A DNA stretch of 64,000 nt from Nitzschia sp. DOCU1 (taxonomy: Eukaryota > Bacillariophyta > Bacillariophyceae > Bacillariales > Bacillariaceae). Position 1 is the stretch's first letter. Each line of letters starts with the position of its first letter. Positions 1-9,697 of the stretch are shown here, in pieces. The notes beneath the pieces are model-generated. The model was given only the letters and a program-made list of their open reading frames with translations, was not told where the DNA came from and searched no databases. Where the stretch lies: contig OX595990.1 of assembly GCA_951394045.1 (NCBI GenBank), positions 2,968,549 through 3,032,548 of the forward strand, read 5' to 3'. The position numbers and the translations under genes are program-made.

Positions 1-540
1 GATCAATGATTCCTACCCAATAGCCATGAAGCCATAGGCTGTTACTTCCAACAAGCTCCACCAACCGGCCTGCAGTGCTGATCGTCCTTTGGCCTGCTAC
101 GATCTCCTACGGATGCCCCGCCGAAGGCGATATGCTACTCTGTACATCTCTACTAAAGTACTACCGGTAGTACTTAGTACTGTATAAGAAATATTGCTAT
201 TTCTACTGGTTTTATCTATTGACCGGACTTCAGAATTTAAGCAGCGATGTTGCTAGTGATAGGTACGGCTAGGGTCCGGGTCATAGTAGGTCCTCTATCC
301 ATTCTTTTCGTGCACCTACTGTGATACCGGTAGTACACACAGTCGACGCTCTTTCGATCTTCCTTCGAATTCTCCCGTTCGACCTCTTCGACCGAGGACT
401 CCGTTGATCGACTGACTCGAGATCTTTTGTGTCATAGCGCCTGATAAAAGAACCCCAAAATCACCGTCCGTCGTTGCAACAACACCATGGACGCCCCTGT
501 TTCTACTATCTGATGTAATGGGCACCGTCGATTGGATGGG
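1..540. other. left-edge non-coding DNA
   Basis: No convincing gene. It holds a 20-bp perfect palindrome at 156-175, centred on ACCGGT, and a second TACCGGTA at 325-332. The short open frames here have no recognisable protein features. Confidence 0.5.
156..175. repeat. 20-bp perfect palindrome, TACCGGTA class
   Basis: The longest example of the recurrent ACCGGT-centred palindrome: core AGTACTACCGGTAGTACT plus one pairing base on each side. Other perfect 16-bp versions are at 4831-4846 and 16865-16880. Confidence 0.8.
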
Positions 541-1863
541 ATGCGATATTCTTCTTGCGGCCTATGGCTAATGCTCTGTCCGTCTCGTTATTGGGGAAGC
601 ATTGCGACCACCACATCATTTACTACCGTGAGTTTCGGCTCGTTCAGGGACACCAGCAAAAGATCCTGGAGCATCACTATGCGACGACGAAGCAGCGATC
701 CAAACAATTCAAGAGCACGGGACAACTCTACGAAGGCTCCGAATTTTTCAAGTAATATTTCGACCACTATGTCGCCGCAGCTACTAGGCACCAACCTGCC
801 CAGGTATTCGCGAGGCGTCTACTTTGGTGGATTTGGGCAACCAGTGTACGAGCGGAGTGAGAAATTACGGCGCCCATCCAGTTCTCAAGTGCTGGTGAAG
901 GTACACGCAGTGGGACTGAACCCAGTGGACGCAAAACAAGTGATTGGGGACAAGTTACCGTATAATTGGACGAATCTACGGCGGTGGGCCCATAATACAA
1001 TGGTAATGAATACAATGGTCGGTTTTGATTTTTCCGGAATTGTGGTTCAGGAAGATCATCCCAAGTTTCCGAAAGGTACACGGGTATTTGGAACGATGCC
1101 ACCACTAAAAGGTTCCTGTGCAGAATACCTCTGTGCTCCCGCAAATCAAATCGCTAGGGCGTCGGACAAGCTATCATTGGAGGAATGCGCTGCACTGCCG
1201 TTAGTTGGACTGACGGCTTGGCAAGTGCTGAGCCAACAAATTGTCAGGGACGAGTCCAATGTTCTTGTGATCGGGGGCTCGGGAGGGACGGGCCACATAG
1301 CGTTACAAGTAGCAAAAGCACTTGGTGCTTGCCAGATTGTCACCATTTGTTCAACGAATAACATTGAATTCGTTAAGAGGTGTGGGGCAACTCAGGTGGT
1401 CGATTATCGTAGAAGTGCCGATGTGGTCGAGGACCTCAAGGCCTATGGACCTTATGATACCATTGTCGATTGTGTGACCAGCGCCGATCCGGAGGATGCT
1501 CGCCATGGCTATCCTTCAAACATTCGAAATACGCCTGGCTTGGTGACAAGTAATCATCTGTACCAACGATTGGGTGGCGAATGCCCCGATTGGATCCGAG
1601 CAGCTCTCGCTAGACCCAAAATCTTTCCCCATTCATGGTTGTGGAAGGATCCCAGGGAGCGATTGTTCTGGATTCGGTTCCCGCATTCTGCCCATGAACT
1701 TGACGAACTGACGCGAATGGCAGATTTGGGGCAACTGCGACCCGCGATCCAGAAGACATATTCTGGTTTGACTGCCGATAGCGTCCAGCAGGCGTTTGAC
1801 GATATCTTGAGCCGTAGGGTTCAAGGCAAAGTGGTAGTAAGAGTCGTCGACGGCGACAGCTAG
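541..1863 (+). CDS. MDR-family zinc-independent oxidoreductase (quinone oxidoreductase / RTN4IP1-like)
   Basis: Medium-chain dehydrogenase/reductase, predicted to use NADPH to reduce a quinone or enone-type substrate. The GroES-like half opens with VKVHAVGLNPVDAKQ, as in reticulon-4-interacting protein 1 and quinone oxidoreductases. The Rossmann half has the dinucleotide loop GGSGGTGHIALQVAKALGA, followed by VVDYR and YDTIVDCV. No structural-zinc Cys cluster is visible. The start is uncertain. The first ATG at 541 gives 440 aa with a Ser/Thr/Arg-rich, acid-poor leader of about 76 residues that could be a mitochondrial presequence. The ATG at 769 gives 364 aa beginning MSPQLLG, close to the normal enzyme length. 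No intron is needed. The family call is firm; substrate and location are inferred. Confidence 0.8.
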   Translation: MRYSSCGLWLMLCPSRYWGSIATTTSFTTVSFGSFRDTSKRSWSITMRRRSSDPNNSRARDNSTKAPNFSSNISTTMSPQLLGTNLPRYSRGVYFGGFGQPVYERSEKLRRPSSSQVLVKVHAVGLNPVDAKQVIGDKLPYNWTNLRRWAHNTMVMNTMVGFDFSGIVVQEDHPKFPKGTRVFGTMPPLKGSCAEYLCAPANQIARASDKLSLEECAALPLVGLTAWQVLSQQIVRDESNVLVIGGSGGTGHIALQVAKALGACQIVTICSTNNIEFVKRCGATQVVDYRRSADVVEDLKAYGPYDTIVDCVTSADPEDARHGYPSNIRNTPGLVTSNHLYQRLGGECPDWIRAALARPKIFPHSWLWKDPRERLFWIRFPHSAHELDELTRMADLGQLRPAIQKTYSGLTADSVQQAFDDILSRRVQGKVVVRVVDGDS

Positions 1864-2753
1864 CTTTGTCCTCGTGTTGCATTCTCGACCCAGCAGCCCC
1901 TTACCTTGTCAGCATGACAGCAGCAAGTGGGCCGGCACCACAAGAAATCAATGGAAAGTTCAAGCAGCAAGTCCTTAGTTCCCTCGATCTGGTTATGCCG
2001 TATCATGTAAGCTATTCCGGAGCAGTCGGCTGGCTGTTGTTCCTGTTTTGCTGGTGCGCTAGCTGTCGAAGAATGTAGATATTTGAAAGAACTATCAACA
2101 GCAACTCAACCAGTTTAAGGAGAACAGTTTTTTATCCGATTCTGCCATTAACAGTCAGTAGTCTACTACTGGTAGTACCTCTACTAGCTAGCTACCTCTC
2201 GGGTCGTACGACCATGAGACTTAGTGACGGCGTACCTGGTACTTATTTACCTTAGGTAAGATATCATATCCGAACGCAGGGACACCTATTCCGTTCAGCC
2301 CGACGGGCGCACACAACGCCTACGACCCACATGGTGCGTTGCGCGCTAGCCCACCCTTCACTGAAATTTGGGGACGAAAAATTGCTGCCGACAAGGACAC
2401 AGCCATCAAATGGCGCATCGTACGGCGTCACACCCGCGGTGGTGCGATCTTTCCCACAACGGATGACCTTCTTGCCCTATCACGAAAATGTTCTGCAGCA
2501 GCAAGAAAATATCCGTCTAAAGCCAACGTGAGAATAACCCATTCCATCAAACTTTTCTCCAGCAAAGCTCAAACTTGCTTTCCGTCAGCTGCTACGTTTC
2601 CGGTCCGTCGCATTGTGGTTCTAGGATCGTAGTCGCATTGAGTCTTTTCACAAGAAGTCAAGTATCTCTGCCCGGCGACGTGCACGATAGTGAGAGAATT
2701 CGCAATTTCATCTTTTGCCACGCTTAAGCTTTCAGGACAAAATTGCCAGACCA
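1864..2753. other. intergenic region
   Basis: About 0.9 kb between two plus-strand genes. It contains the imperfect palindrome TACTACTGGTAGTA (2164-2177) and a TACCTGGTA site (2233-2241). Short open frames in several phases show no domain or motif. Confidence 0.5.
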
Positions 2754-3296
2754 ATGGTACACTTCAACCACAACATGGTCCCTATACGCTTTTGCTATCA
2801 GGTTTACAGTCTGTTGGTGATATGCTGCTTCTGCAGTGGCATCTCAATGCTGGGTATGGCCTTTGTCGCCCTATACGGGATGGGCGGGAAAGAGCTGTGC
2901 CTGACAGTTTCCTTCATAGCACTATATGGTATTGTTCGTTTATGCATACCTCCATGGGCCGAGACAAGGGATTCGTTGTTCTCCGGGAAGGACAAGGTCA
3001 AGATACTGGCAATAGACACGTTCACACTGCAAGAGAAGCAAGAAATTTCTATTTCGCCTTGTTGCCCAATTTGTCTCCATAATTTTAAGGCCGGAAACCA
3101 TTTGTCAATGGGTAGGGTATGTGGGCACGTTTTTCATAATGAGTGTCTTCAAATGTGGCTTCCCAAAAGTACGACTTGTCCGTATTGCAGGCAGGACCTA
3201 GAGCAACGCCAACCTGACTCCCAGGCTGACAAAGTTCAGAAGCCGGGATCCACGTGGAGCTTATTTGATGGGGCTTTCGATTCAATCTATGCATGA
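2754..3296 (+). CDS. RING-H2 finger membrane protein, putative E3 ubiquitin ligase
   Basis: 180-aa protein. Two hydrophobic segments near the N-terminus (around residues 10-35 and 45-65) probably anchor it in a membrane. They are followed by a RING-H2 finger: CPIC, then CGHVFHNEC, then CPYC, which gives the Cys3-His2-Cys3 zinc ligands. Proteins of this layout (ATL/RNF type) recruit an E2 enzyme and ubiquitinate membrane or secretory clients. I chose the ATG at 2754; the frame is open further upstream but has no earlier ATG. The tail after the finger is polar and carries no known domain. The gene converges on the THH1-like gene downstream. RING assignment is sure; ligase activity and membrane anchoring are inferred. 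Confidence 0.75.
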   Translation: MVHFNHNMVPIRFCYQVYSLLVICCFCSGISMLGMAFVALYGMGGKELCLTVSFIALYGIVRLCIPPWAETRDSLFSGKDKVKILAIDTFTLQEKQEISISPCCPICLHNFKAGNHLSMGRVCGHVFHNECLQMWLPKSTTCPYCRQDLEQRQPDSQADKVQKPGSTWSLFDGAFDSIYA

Positions 3297-3734
3297 GAGT
3301 CTGATTTTCATGACTACAATCGGTTTACCACCTTGGATGGTGTTTGCAATACGTGTATCGATACTTTGTTCATCATATTCATTAATTTCTACGGATCTTC
3401 TCAAAAGTGTGCCAGCGCCTCGGAATTGTTTCAATATAACAAAATGTAAGTCTAGCCAGATCATCACTATCCGTATACTTCCAATCTCTGGTGGAATTGG
3501 CGAAATGTTACATGGTCTTCGAGGTTGGAGCTAGAGCCAGGAGACACACCGGAAAGGTGTGATACGCTAGATACATTTGCGCCAGAATTAAGTCTAAAGA
3601 ACATCAGATCCAATTACAATGGCTACAACACAGTCGATTCTTCCGCGCCCTTTGTCGTACTACCAGTCAATTCTGATTGCTCGTCTACATTCACCAATCC
3701 TCCCACCGACAGCCAGCCCCGGCCCCTACTCTTT
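3297..3734. other. convergent intergenic region
   Basis: This lies between the 3' ends of the RING gene and the THH1-like gene. I see nothing in it beyond short chance open frames. Confidence 0.5.
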
Positions 3735-4742
3735 CTATACGCTCACTCCTTCCTTGCTGGGCTCCGCGTTTGGAACGCTGACGTAACCAGCAGGTCGACT
3801 AGCAGAAGCTGCAGCCGCCGACGCGAATCGAGATTGCAAAATATACAACATGAGGGATAGAATAGTGACTTCACTCAGGAACTTGATCGTCACGTATGTA
3901 TCCCACCATAGATGAGTGAATACACGAGCCACTGTATGCTCATCTTTCCACCACAAGAGCAACCAAACACACAATATCGTCTCGAGGAAAGCCCTAGTGA
4001 AGAAGAACAAGTTTCCAGTGACCGTAATCCAAACAATTCGCTTGACTTGGCTGTCTGTAGAGACCTGGTTGATCGCTCCCAGTGTTTTCAGCACAGTTCG
4101 GAACCTATTCGAAAAAAGTGTGATCTCGAATACACAGATCATCGAAACGACCGCCAACAGGATGCTATTGAACAAAATCATGCCTTCAGTGGAATACAAC
4201 TTCAGCAAAAAACATGCAATATTGATAAGTTCCAAGCCCACCAGGAGACACACCAATGCCAGAAAGGTCACCATGGGGATGGATCGTCTGGAGGCTGGAT
4301 GGAAATACTTTTTGAGGATATCTGCCCAGTATACCAGGATCAAAATGAAAATGCTAAACAATGCGAGGGATCCTGAAGTCAGAACAGCTTCGCTGAGCGC
4401 TGCACCGATCCAAGCAGGGTGCTCTGGATCCCAGGCGAAGACAGCCACGGGTGTATAGGAAGGGCTCCAGACAGTCGCTGGAATCAAAAACCAAATGGCT
4501 CTTAGAACACTTGTGACCAGAATCAGTGAATAAAAGGCGGTGACAACAGTCGTCTCGGCACCTCCTTGCTGCCTGGTCCATGTCATGCGTTTGGCTGCAA
4601 AAATAGCCGTGATTAAAAAGGCAATGCCCATGACGACATCCAGCACTTCTTCAAAGGTCGTCTCGCCCTCAGGAGGAGCCGACATCTCAACCGATCCAGA
4701 GTCATCACCGGCCAATATCCTTGCCATGCCTTCTCGCAACAT
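3735..4742 (-). CDS. THH1/TOM1/TOM3-domain seven-transmembrane protein
   Basis: 335-aa polytopic protein with about seven hydrophobic helices, a short acidic N-terminus and a soluble Ala/Ser-rich tail. The spacing of helices and the stretch LILVYWADILKKYFH resemble the THH1/TOM1/TOM3 family (related to GPR137), membrane proteins of the vacuole or endolysosome in plants and animals. In animals, relatives influence Rag/mTORC1 positioning; the role in diatoms is unknown. The first in-frame ATG is at 4742 and the frame continues upstream only from a TTG at 4781. A palindrome GAACTACCGGTAGTTC lies about 90 bp upstream of this start. The family call rests on topology and a few motifs, so it is moderately sure. 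Confidence 0.6.
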   Translation of the reverse strand: MLREGMARILAGDDSGSVEMSAPPEGETTFEEVLDVVMGIAFLITAIFAAKRMTWTRQQGGAETTVVTAFYSLILVTSVLRAIWFLIPATVWSPSYTPVAVFAWDPEHPAWIGAALSEAVLTSGSLALFSIFILILVYWADILKKYFHPASRRSIPMVTFLALVCLLVGLELINIACFLLKLYSTEGMILFNSILLAVVSMICVFEITLFSNRFRTVLKTLGAINQVSTDSQVKRIVWITVTGNLFFFTRAFLETILCVWLLLWWKDEHTVARVFTHLWWDTYVTIKFLSEVTILSLMLYILQSRFASAAAASASRPAGYVSVPNAEPSKEGVSV

Positions 4743-5356
4743 TTTCCTAGACAATAACTCAGAAGCACTGGGGATGAGCAAACTCGTGACCTATCAAGCA
4801 ATCGACAAGGTGCACTTTGTTCCTTTGGTAGAACTACCGGTAGTTCGCGTTGTTCGCTCTCGATGATGATGTTTCAAACTCAGAGCCTCCCGCGGCACCA
4901 CAAGCTGCTGTCATCGTACTCTTCCGAAAGGAGACTGATGCCACCGGCTACGGTAGCCGGATCCAAGCGTCGAAAATATGGCGGGAGTGCCACTGAATGA
5001 TGCGTTGGGGCTGGCATGCGTTATACGTGGGCCAATCACAATCGATGCAGAGCGGACGCCTGGCAAGCATGCGACGTCAGCAGATCGAATGAGTCCTCTC
5101 ATTTTTGCGCGCGCCGGGCCAGCAGGCCAGCAGGCCAGCAAACCCAAGCCGCAGATGGCTCTCTCGTCGGTCACGTTTGCATTCGCCTCTGTTCTCATCA
5201 CATCTTTGACGAGAAGATTCTGCTTTGATTCAGGCATTTCCCCACTATCCTGGAAAGAGCAAGCGAAGGCGGAACATGTTGCCGATCTAATCACAACTCA
5301 GCTCCGCACAAAGTCGAGTTTTAAAAGTAGGAGCAGCAACGCCAGATGTATAAACT
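4743..5356. other. divergent intergenic region
   Basis: Shared upstream region of the THH1-like (minus) and spliced RING (plus) genes. It holds a perfect 16-bp palindrome (4831-4846) and three tandem copies of GGCCAGCA (5117-5140). Overlapping open frames on both strands have no protein-like features. Confidence 0.5.
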
Positions 5357-6299
5357 ATGGTGGAAAAAATATGGTCTAACTTCCATACGATGAATGGTAG
5401 TACTACCGTTCGTCTGACAGTGTCACATCGAAGCCTCGAGCTGCAACCAGGCGACGATCCAATTTCGACATTCTTTTTCTTTGTCTTTGGTGGGATAGCT
5501 CTTTTTGTGATCTGCTCCATGGCGCGTGGTCAACGACTAGCACAACGTGAGGCGATAGAACGTCAAGAGGCAGAGCGGTGTCGTCAAACGCTGGAGGCTA
5601 CCCAGGCGGCCACCAAACTCCGAAAGCGCTTAGCAAATGCATTTCAGGTGCAGGGACTTGTAAAAGTGAGTATGATTATTGTGGTCCGGCCATCCTCGAA
5701 TCCGCCCGCTGCTGCGATTCGACTATATCTAAAGAATTGTTGCTTTGGTGGCATTGCAGGTGCTGAAGGCCTCGGATATGGTAATTCCATCCGACAGCAA
5801 TAGTGATGTGGACCTCGAAAAGGGACCCGATTCTTCGCCGCCGTTGCAACAAAGAACGACTGAAGATTGCATCGATCGAGCAGAATCCGACGAAGAATCC
5901 TCTGAACGCATCCATGCAGCGGGCCCAGCAGTCGTAGTATCCCCAGATGAAGACGACGACGAGATGAAAGAGGAAGTGGACCTTGCTAACATTGCCACTC
6001 CGGAGAAGGATCAACTAGGTGATGCTGACGAGTTGGAACTTGGGAAAGTTAATATTCGAAGAGACGATGTTTCTGTTTCCATACCCATACTCTGCGCGAT
6101 ATGTTTAGAAAGATATACAGAAGGGGCATCGGTGGTTCTATCTGGCAACGCTTCTTGCACTCATGGATTTCACCAAGAGTGCATTTTGGAATATTTAGTG
6201 CACCATGGTGATGAAGCGGCGCCATGTCCATGCTGCCGCCAAATCTTTCTTCCGATGAAAAATACAAAGCAGAAATGGAAAAAGAACGTAGCCAATTGA
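5357..6299 (+). CDS. RING-finger protein with N-terminal membrane segment (one intron)
   Basis: Two exons: 5357-5665 and 5760-6299. The 94-bp intron has donor GTGAGT and acceptor TTGCAG, phase 0. The product is 282 aa. Exon 1 encodes a hydrophobic segment (residues about 36-55, STFFFFVFGGIALFVICSM) and then a charged helix rich in Arg, Glu and Gln. Exon 2 encodes a long acidic linker and a RING finger near the C-terminus: CAIC, then CTHGFHQEC, then CPCC. This is probably a membrane-tethered E3 ubiquitin ligase facing the cytosol. Without splicing the finger would be out of frame, so the intron is well supported. It converges with the Cgr1-like gene. Confidence 0.75.
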
Positions 6300-6583
6300 A
6301 GCACGAAGGAATGCTCGTCTTTCGCTGTGGAGGTAGTGGTCTCGACTAAAGTTATATTAGAGCAGTTGATAGTGGGACGAAAAGAGATTGTGACACTTTT
6401 CTATTGTAGCAGCTACTAATAGTGACATCGAAGTGGATGTGCCTGTCCCAGAGTTCTGGCAGACTACTACGACAAGAGCCCGAAGGTCCACATTCCAAGC
6501 TGGACGAGCCGATGCAGTGCTCATGAGCTTCCCCGTCTCCCAAAAGGCAGTGAAGGCGCAAATCACGCCGAAGCGAAAGCAGA

Positions 6584-7072
6584 CTACTTGGAATATGCCG
6601 GAACGTACTCGACAACCCCAGTCTTGGGGTTGAGTCTCGTCTTCTTGACTTGTCGGAGCTGTTTCTTCGACATAGCCTTGAGTGTAGAAGGGAGCTTTCC
6701 AATATTGAGCTCCCTTGCTGATTTTTGGGCTTGTTTGAATTCGTTTTCGGCTCTCCGTCTTTCGTTTTCGAGTCTTCGTTCCTTTTTCTGAACTTTGGTC
6801 AGACGTCGTTCCTCTCGCAATTCCGACTGCAACTCGAGAGTTGTCTTTCGAAGTTGTTTCTCTTGTAATCTTTCCTCAAATGTCTTTGTAAGATTGTTTG
6901 TTTTCGTCTTGATGAGTGTTGATGCGCGCTTCTGAGGTCGAACCTTCCATGATCTTCCCGACGCGTTGCGGCCCTTCGTCGGAACTTCGAGGGACATCTG
7001 CACAATGTCACCAGTAAAAATTGTCTTTGTGTCCACAGGCACAGGAACCGGATTCGAGTCTCCCACTGTCAT
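6584..7072 (-). CDS. Cgr1/CCDC86-like rRNA-processing protein
   Basis: 162-aa, strongly basic, mostly helical protein. The conserved GRNASGRSWK block lies near residues 34-43. It is followed by a long Lys/Arg/Glu coiled coil (about 62-125), and the C-terminus ends TGVVEYVPAYSK. These three elements in this order match yeast Cgr1 and animal CCDC86/cyclon, nucleolar factors needed for large-subunit pre-rRNA processing. The length suits the compact fungal/algal form. The ATG at 7072 is unambiguous. The upstream region is shared with the divergent Ser-rich orphan gene. Confidence 0.78.
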   Translation of the reverse strand: MTVGDSNPVPVPVDTKTIFTGDIVQMSLEVPTKGRNASGRSWKVRPQKRASTLIKTKTNNLTKTFEERLQEKQLRKTTLELQSELREERRLTKVQKKERRLENERRRAENEFKQAQKSARELNIGKLPSTLKAMSKKQLRQVKKTRLNPKTGVVEYVPAYSK

Positions 7073-7487
7073 TGTGCAATTCTGGAATATAACTACCTAT
7101 TTTTTACGTCGAGTTGAGCAAACATAAAGTATGAGCCCATCGTCGGAGGGAAGTCGAATGCACTTTTATCATGCCAACTCTGCTTTTCGGTGGTTGTCGC
7201 AGGCCCAAATGCTGGGCAGAAGCACAGACAGAATGACGACCTACTCGACTAAAACTCGGAGGCTTATTGAAAAGACTGCTTGGCTGGCGATCACAACGCG
7301 CGGACCGAGCCTCCAAAAACCAAACGGATTTTTTCGAGGTCGATCGAGCTACATTTTTGGTCTAACGAAAAGGCTCCATCATCATTCACTGCATCCTTCT
7401 CCATTCATCCAACACCAGCGCCTCTCGTCTCTTGACATGCATTAGTCATCCCTGCAAGTTACTATTGCTAATTAATCTTCGTTAAAA
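7073..7487. other. divergent promoter region
   Basis: About 0.4 kb between the starts of the Cgr1-like gene (minus) and the Ser-rich orphan (plus). A 104-codon plus-strand frame (7131-7445) lies here but looks like chance. No clear TATA box was found. Confidence 0.4.
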
Positions 7488-9506
7488 ATGCTGCGTGCTA
7501 CCAGGAGGGCATCTGAAATCGCTAGCAGCTTTGTGGATGACGGTGACGACCTTCACATCACCTCGTCGTTTCGAGCAAGCGACGACAACTCATCAATCAT
7601 TGGGAATGCAAGTTGTATGGAATCCTTACCTCCTGTCCCGATCAAGATTCTCAAGAATGATAGTGAAGATGACGACTCTACCGACTCGGCGGTTAGTACT
7701 ATCGGGGTCAGTCAGGTAGAAGGCCGTGAGGATGAATCGACCGATGATAGAAATAAATTCAAGCTCCTACGACAGCTGTCATTCAAACGACGACTATCTC
7801 AGGCGAAAAAGCTCTTACCATGGAGGTTAAGTACATTTGTGGCAGTTCCTAGACCGTCTCGAGCCATTCGCGAATATCAAGAAATGGTGGAACACGATGG
7901 CGTGTCTCCGACTGCTTCGGATGCTGCTTCGTATGCCGGCACCATGCATTCCCTTCGAAGCAGCAGAATCAATGTGGCCACTGGTAGAGCACTCTTGGTT
8001 CGCCAGAACGCTCAAGTAATTAACCGTCCATCTGCGGCAAAAACTGATTGGGACATTGGGTCCAAACTTTCTTCGAAGTCGTCGTCGGGGTCTTCTTCGA
8101 ACGGGGGGTCATCTAGAAGTCGTATTCGAAGTTTATCTTGGGATAACGCTAGCTTTGGCGCTAGAAGTGAAATCTCGCACTTGACTGGAGATTCCTTCCG
8201 ATCCAAGCGTTCAGACTACTCAACGTCTCGAGCGATGTATCTCCATCCAGAACCGTTCTTGCTCGGAACGACCGACGAAGAAGACGAACAAGAGAACGAG
8301 ACTGGCAACGAGAATTATGCTCCCCAAAGTGATTTCAATGCTGTAGCCAAGGACTTTGAATTGCGATTGGAGAATTCTTCTGTCGATTTTGGCAACAAAA
8401 GTGGCCTTGATCGACCGGGACTGCAGCTGTCGAACCCTAAAGAAGTTGGGTTCGAGAGTGAGGCTAGGAGAGCCGTCAGAAGATTGCTTCAAACGCAAGA
8501 GAAGACAAATTTTAGCGAATTGAGCACTCTGGATCTCTTTGCTTCGCGTAGTAGTGATGGATCGTCGCCGAAGGAACAAGTGCGGGCTCGTGTATATTCT
8601 GATTCTGACTTTGTCTTCGAAATGCATCGGCAGCGTGCCTCCATGGACGGGTGCGTCGATGAGTTCGGTTTCCATGTTCCTGCTCCCAACACGAACAAAT
8701 TCGAGGCTCCACAAATTGAGCGGCATCTCCCCTTTGATTTTGACCCTGATGCCATGCGGTCGCGATCGTATTCAGATTCCCTCGTCGCCGAATGCGTTTT
8801 GAGGGAGGGCGGACTGACGTTTTTGACAACTGCAACACGATTCCGTTCTTTTTCAGAAAATCAAGTCTCCTACTCAGATGAAGAAGGCGGGGTCGACTTC
8901 CTTGATGGTTTCGACTTTGTTAAGAGCACAGCAAGTATTGAACACGTTGAGATATCATCTTTCGCGCTCATGTCGCCATCAAATGATGGTAGAGAGAAAA
9001 GCCAGCCTATCGAGCCCATCAAGTTTTGGAGTGACCACACTGCGAAATCGCGAAACTATGAGCGGCGTCTTTCGAACCCTGAGACTATCAGACACAAGTC
9101 TTCTTTCGAAGTCCTTCTTCCCGTTGGGTGGCGCAGACAGGGCGCTTCCGATGCGTTCAAAGATTCTCAGGATGGTACTAGTTACAAACCCCAGGAACCC
9201 ATCGAGACTGCTGTTGTAGCAAGAGGAAGCAATCTAATTCAAAGGACTGGTGATCCTCGGCGGTCTCTGCCATCGTCGCAGCGTCTGTCTTCTCCTACAG
9301 CCATAAGTGCGGCCAAAGTGATTGCATCTGCATTGCGACCACCCACTGCTGCATCTGCACTGCGACCGCCTACTGCTACTACTGTTTGTCCGCCCACGGC
9401 CTCCAAAGTTGACTACTATTGGAACGATGGTTCGGACGGGGAATCCGATGCCGACGAAGTGTTGTGGGCCTTGTCCTCGGACGATTCTTTTGAAGATATG
9501 TTTTAA
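7488..9506 (+). CDS. Ser-rich protein of unknown function with RxR-x-[YF]-S repeats
   Basis: 672-aa single-exon protein that I cannot assign to a family. It is rich in Ser, Asp and Arg and looks largely disordered. A short motif recurs: RIRSLSWDN, RARVYSDSD, MRSRSYSDS and RFRSFSENQ, that is, R-x-R-[SV]-x-S-[DEW], which looks like basophilic-kinase or 14-3-3 sites. Near the C-terminus a short unit ASALRPPTA is tandemly repeated, with a third degenerate copy ending VCPPTA. The last 30 residues are acidic, ending SSDDSFEDMF. The start ATG at 7488 is preceded by AAAA. It is probably a phosphoregulated scaffold; that function is inference only. Confidence 0.6.
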   Translation: MLRATRRASEIASSFVDDGDDLHITSSFRASDDNSSIIGNASCMESLPPVPIKILKNDSEDDDSTDSAVSTIGVSQVEGREDESTDDRNKFKLLRQLSFKRRLSQAKKLLPWRLSTFVAVPRPSRAIREYQEMVEHDGVSPTASDAASYAGTMHSLRSSRINVATGRALLVRQNAQVINRPSAAKTDWDIGSKLSSKSSSGSSSNGGSSRSRIRSLSWDNASFGARSEISHLTGDSFRSKRSDYSTSRAMYLHPEPFLLGTTDEEDEQENETGNENYAPQSDFNAVAKDFELRLENSSVDFGNKSGLDRPGLQLSNPKEVGFESEARRAVRRLLQTQEKTNFSELSTLDLFASRSSDGSSPKEQVRARVYSDSDFVFEMHRQRASMDGCVDEFGFHVPAPNTNKFEAPQIERHLPFDFDPDAMRSRSYSDSLVAECVLREGGLTFLTTATRFRSFSENQVSYSDEEGGVDFLDGFDFVKSTASIEHVEISSFALMSPSNDGREKSQPIEPIKFWSDHTAKSRNYERRLSNPETIRHKSSFEVLLPVGWRRQGASDAFKDSQDGTSYKPQEPIETAVVARGSNLIQRTGDPRRSLPSSQRLSSPTAISAAKVIASALRPPTAASALRPPTATTVCPPTASKVDYYWNDGSDGESDADEVLWALSSDDSFEDMF

Positions 9507-9697
9507 ATTAATGGCCTGGTCTTTTTCGATTCGGTACCACGCAGTACTATTCCTTGTTATCGTGCGTATGCTAAGCTTTTGATCTAGTACGTAGTAGTAG
9601 AAGGAACGGAATACAGCAATGCAAACTTTTACAATAATGTGAACTTAGAGATGGAATAGAGCGGGTAGTACAGACGAACGAAATTGCGCTTAATGAC

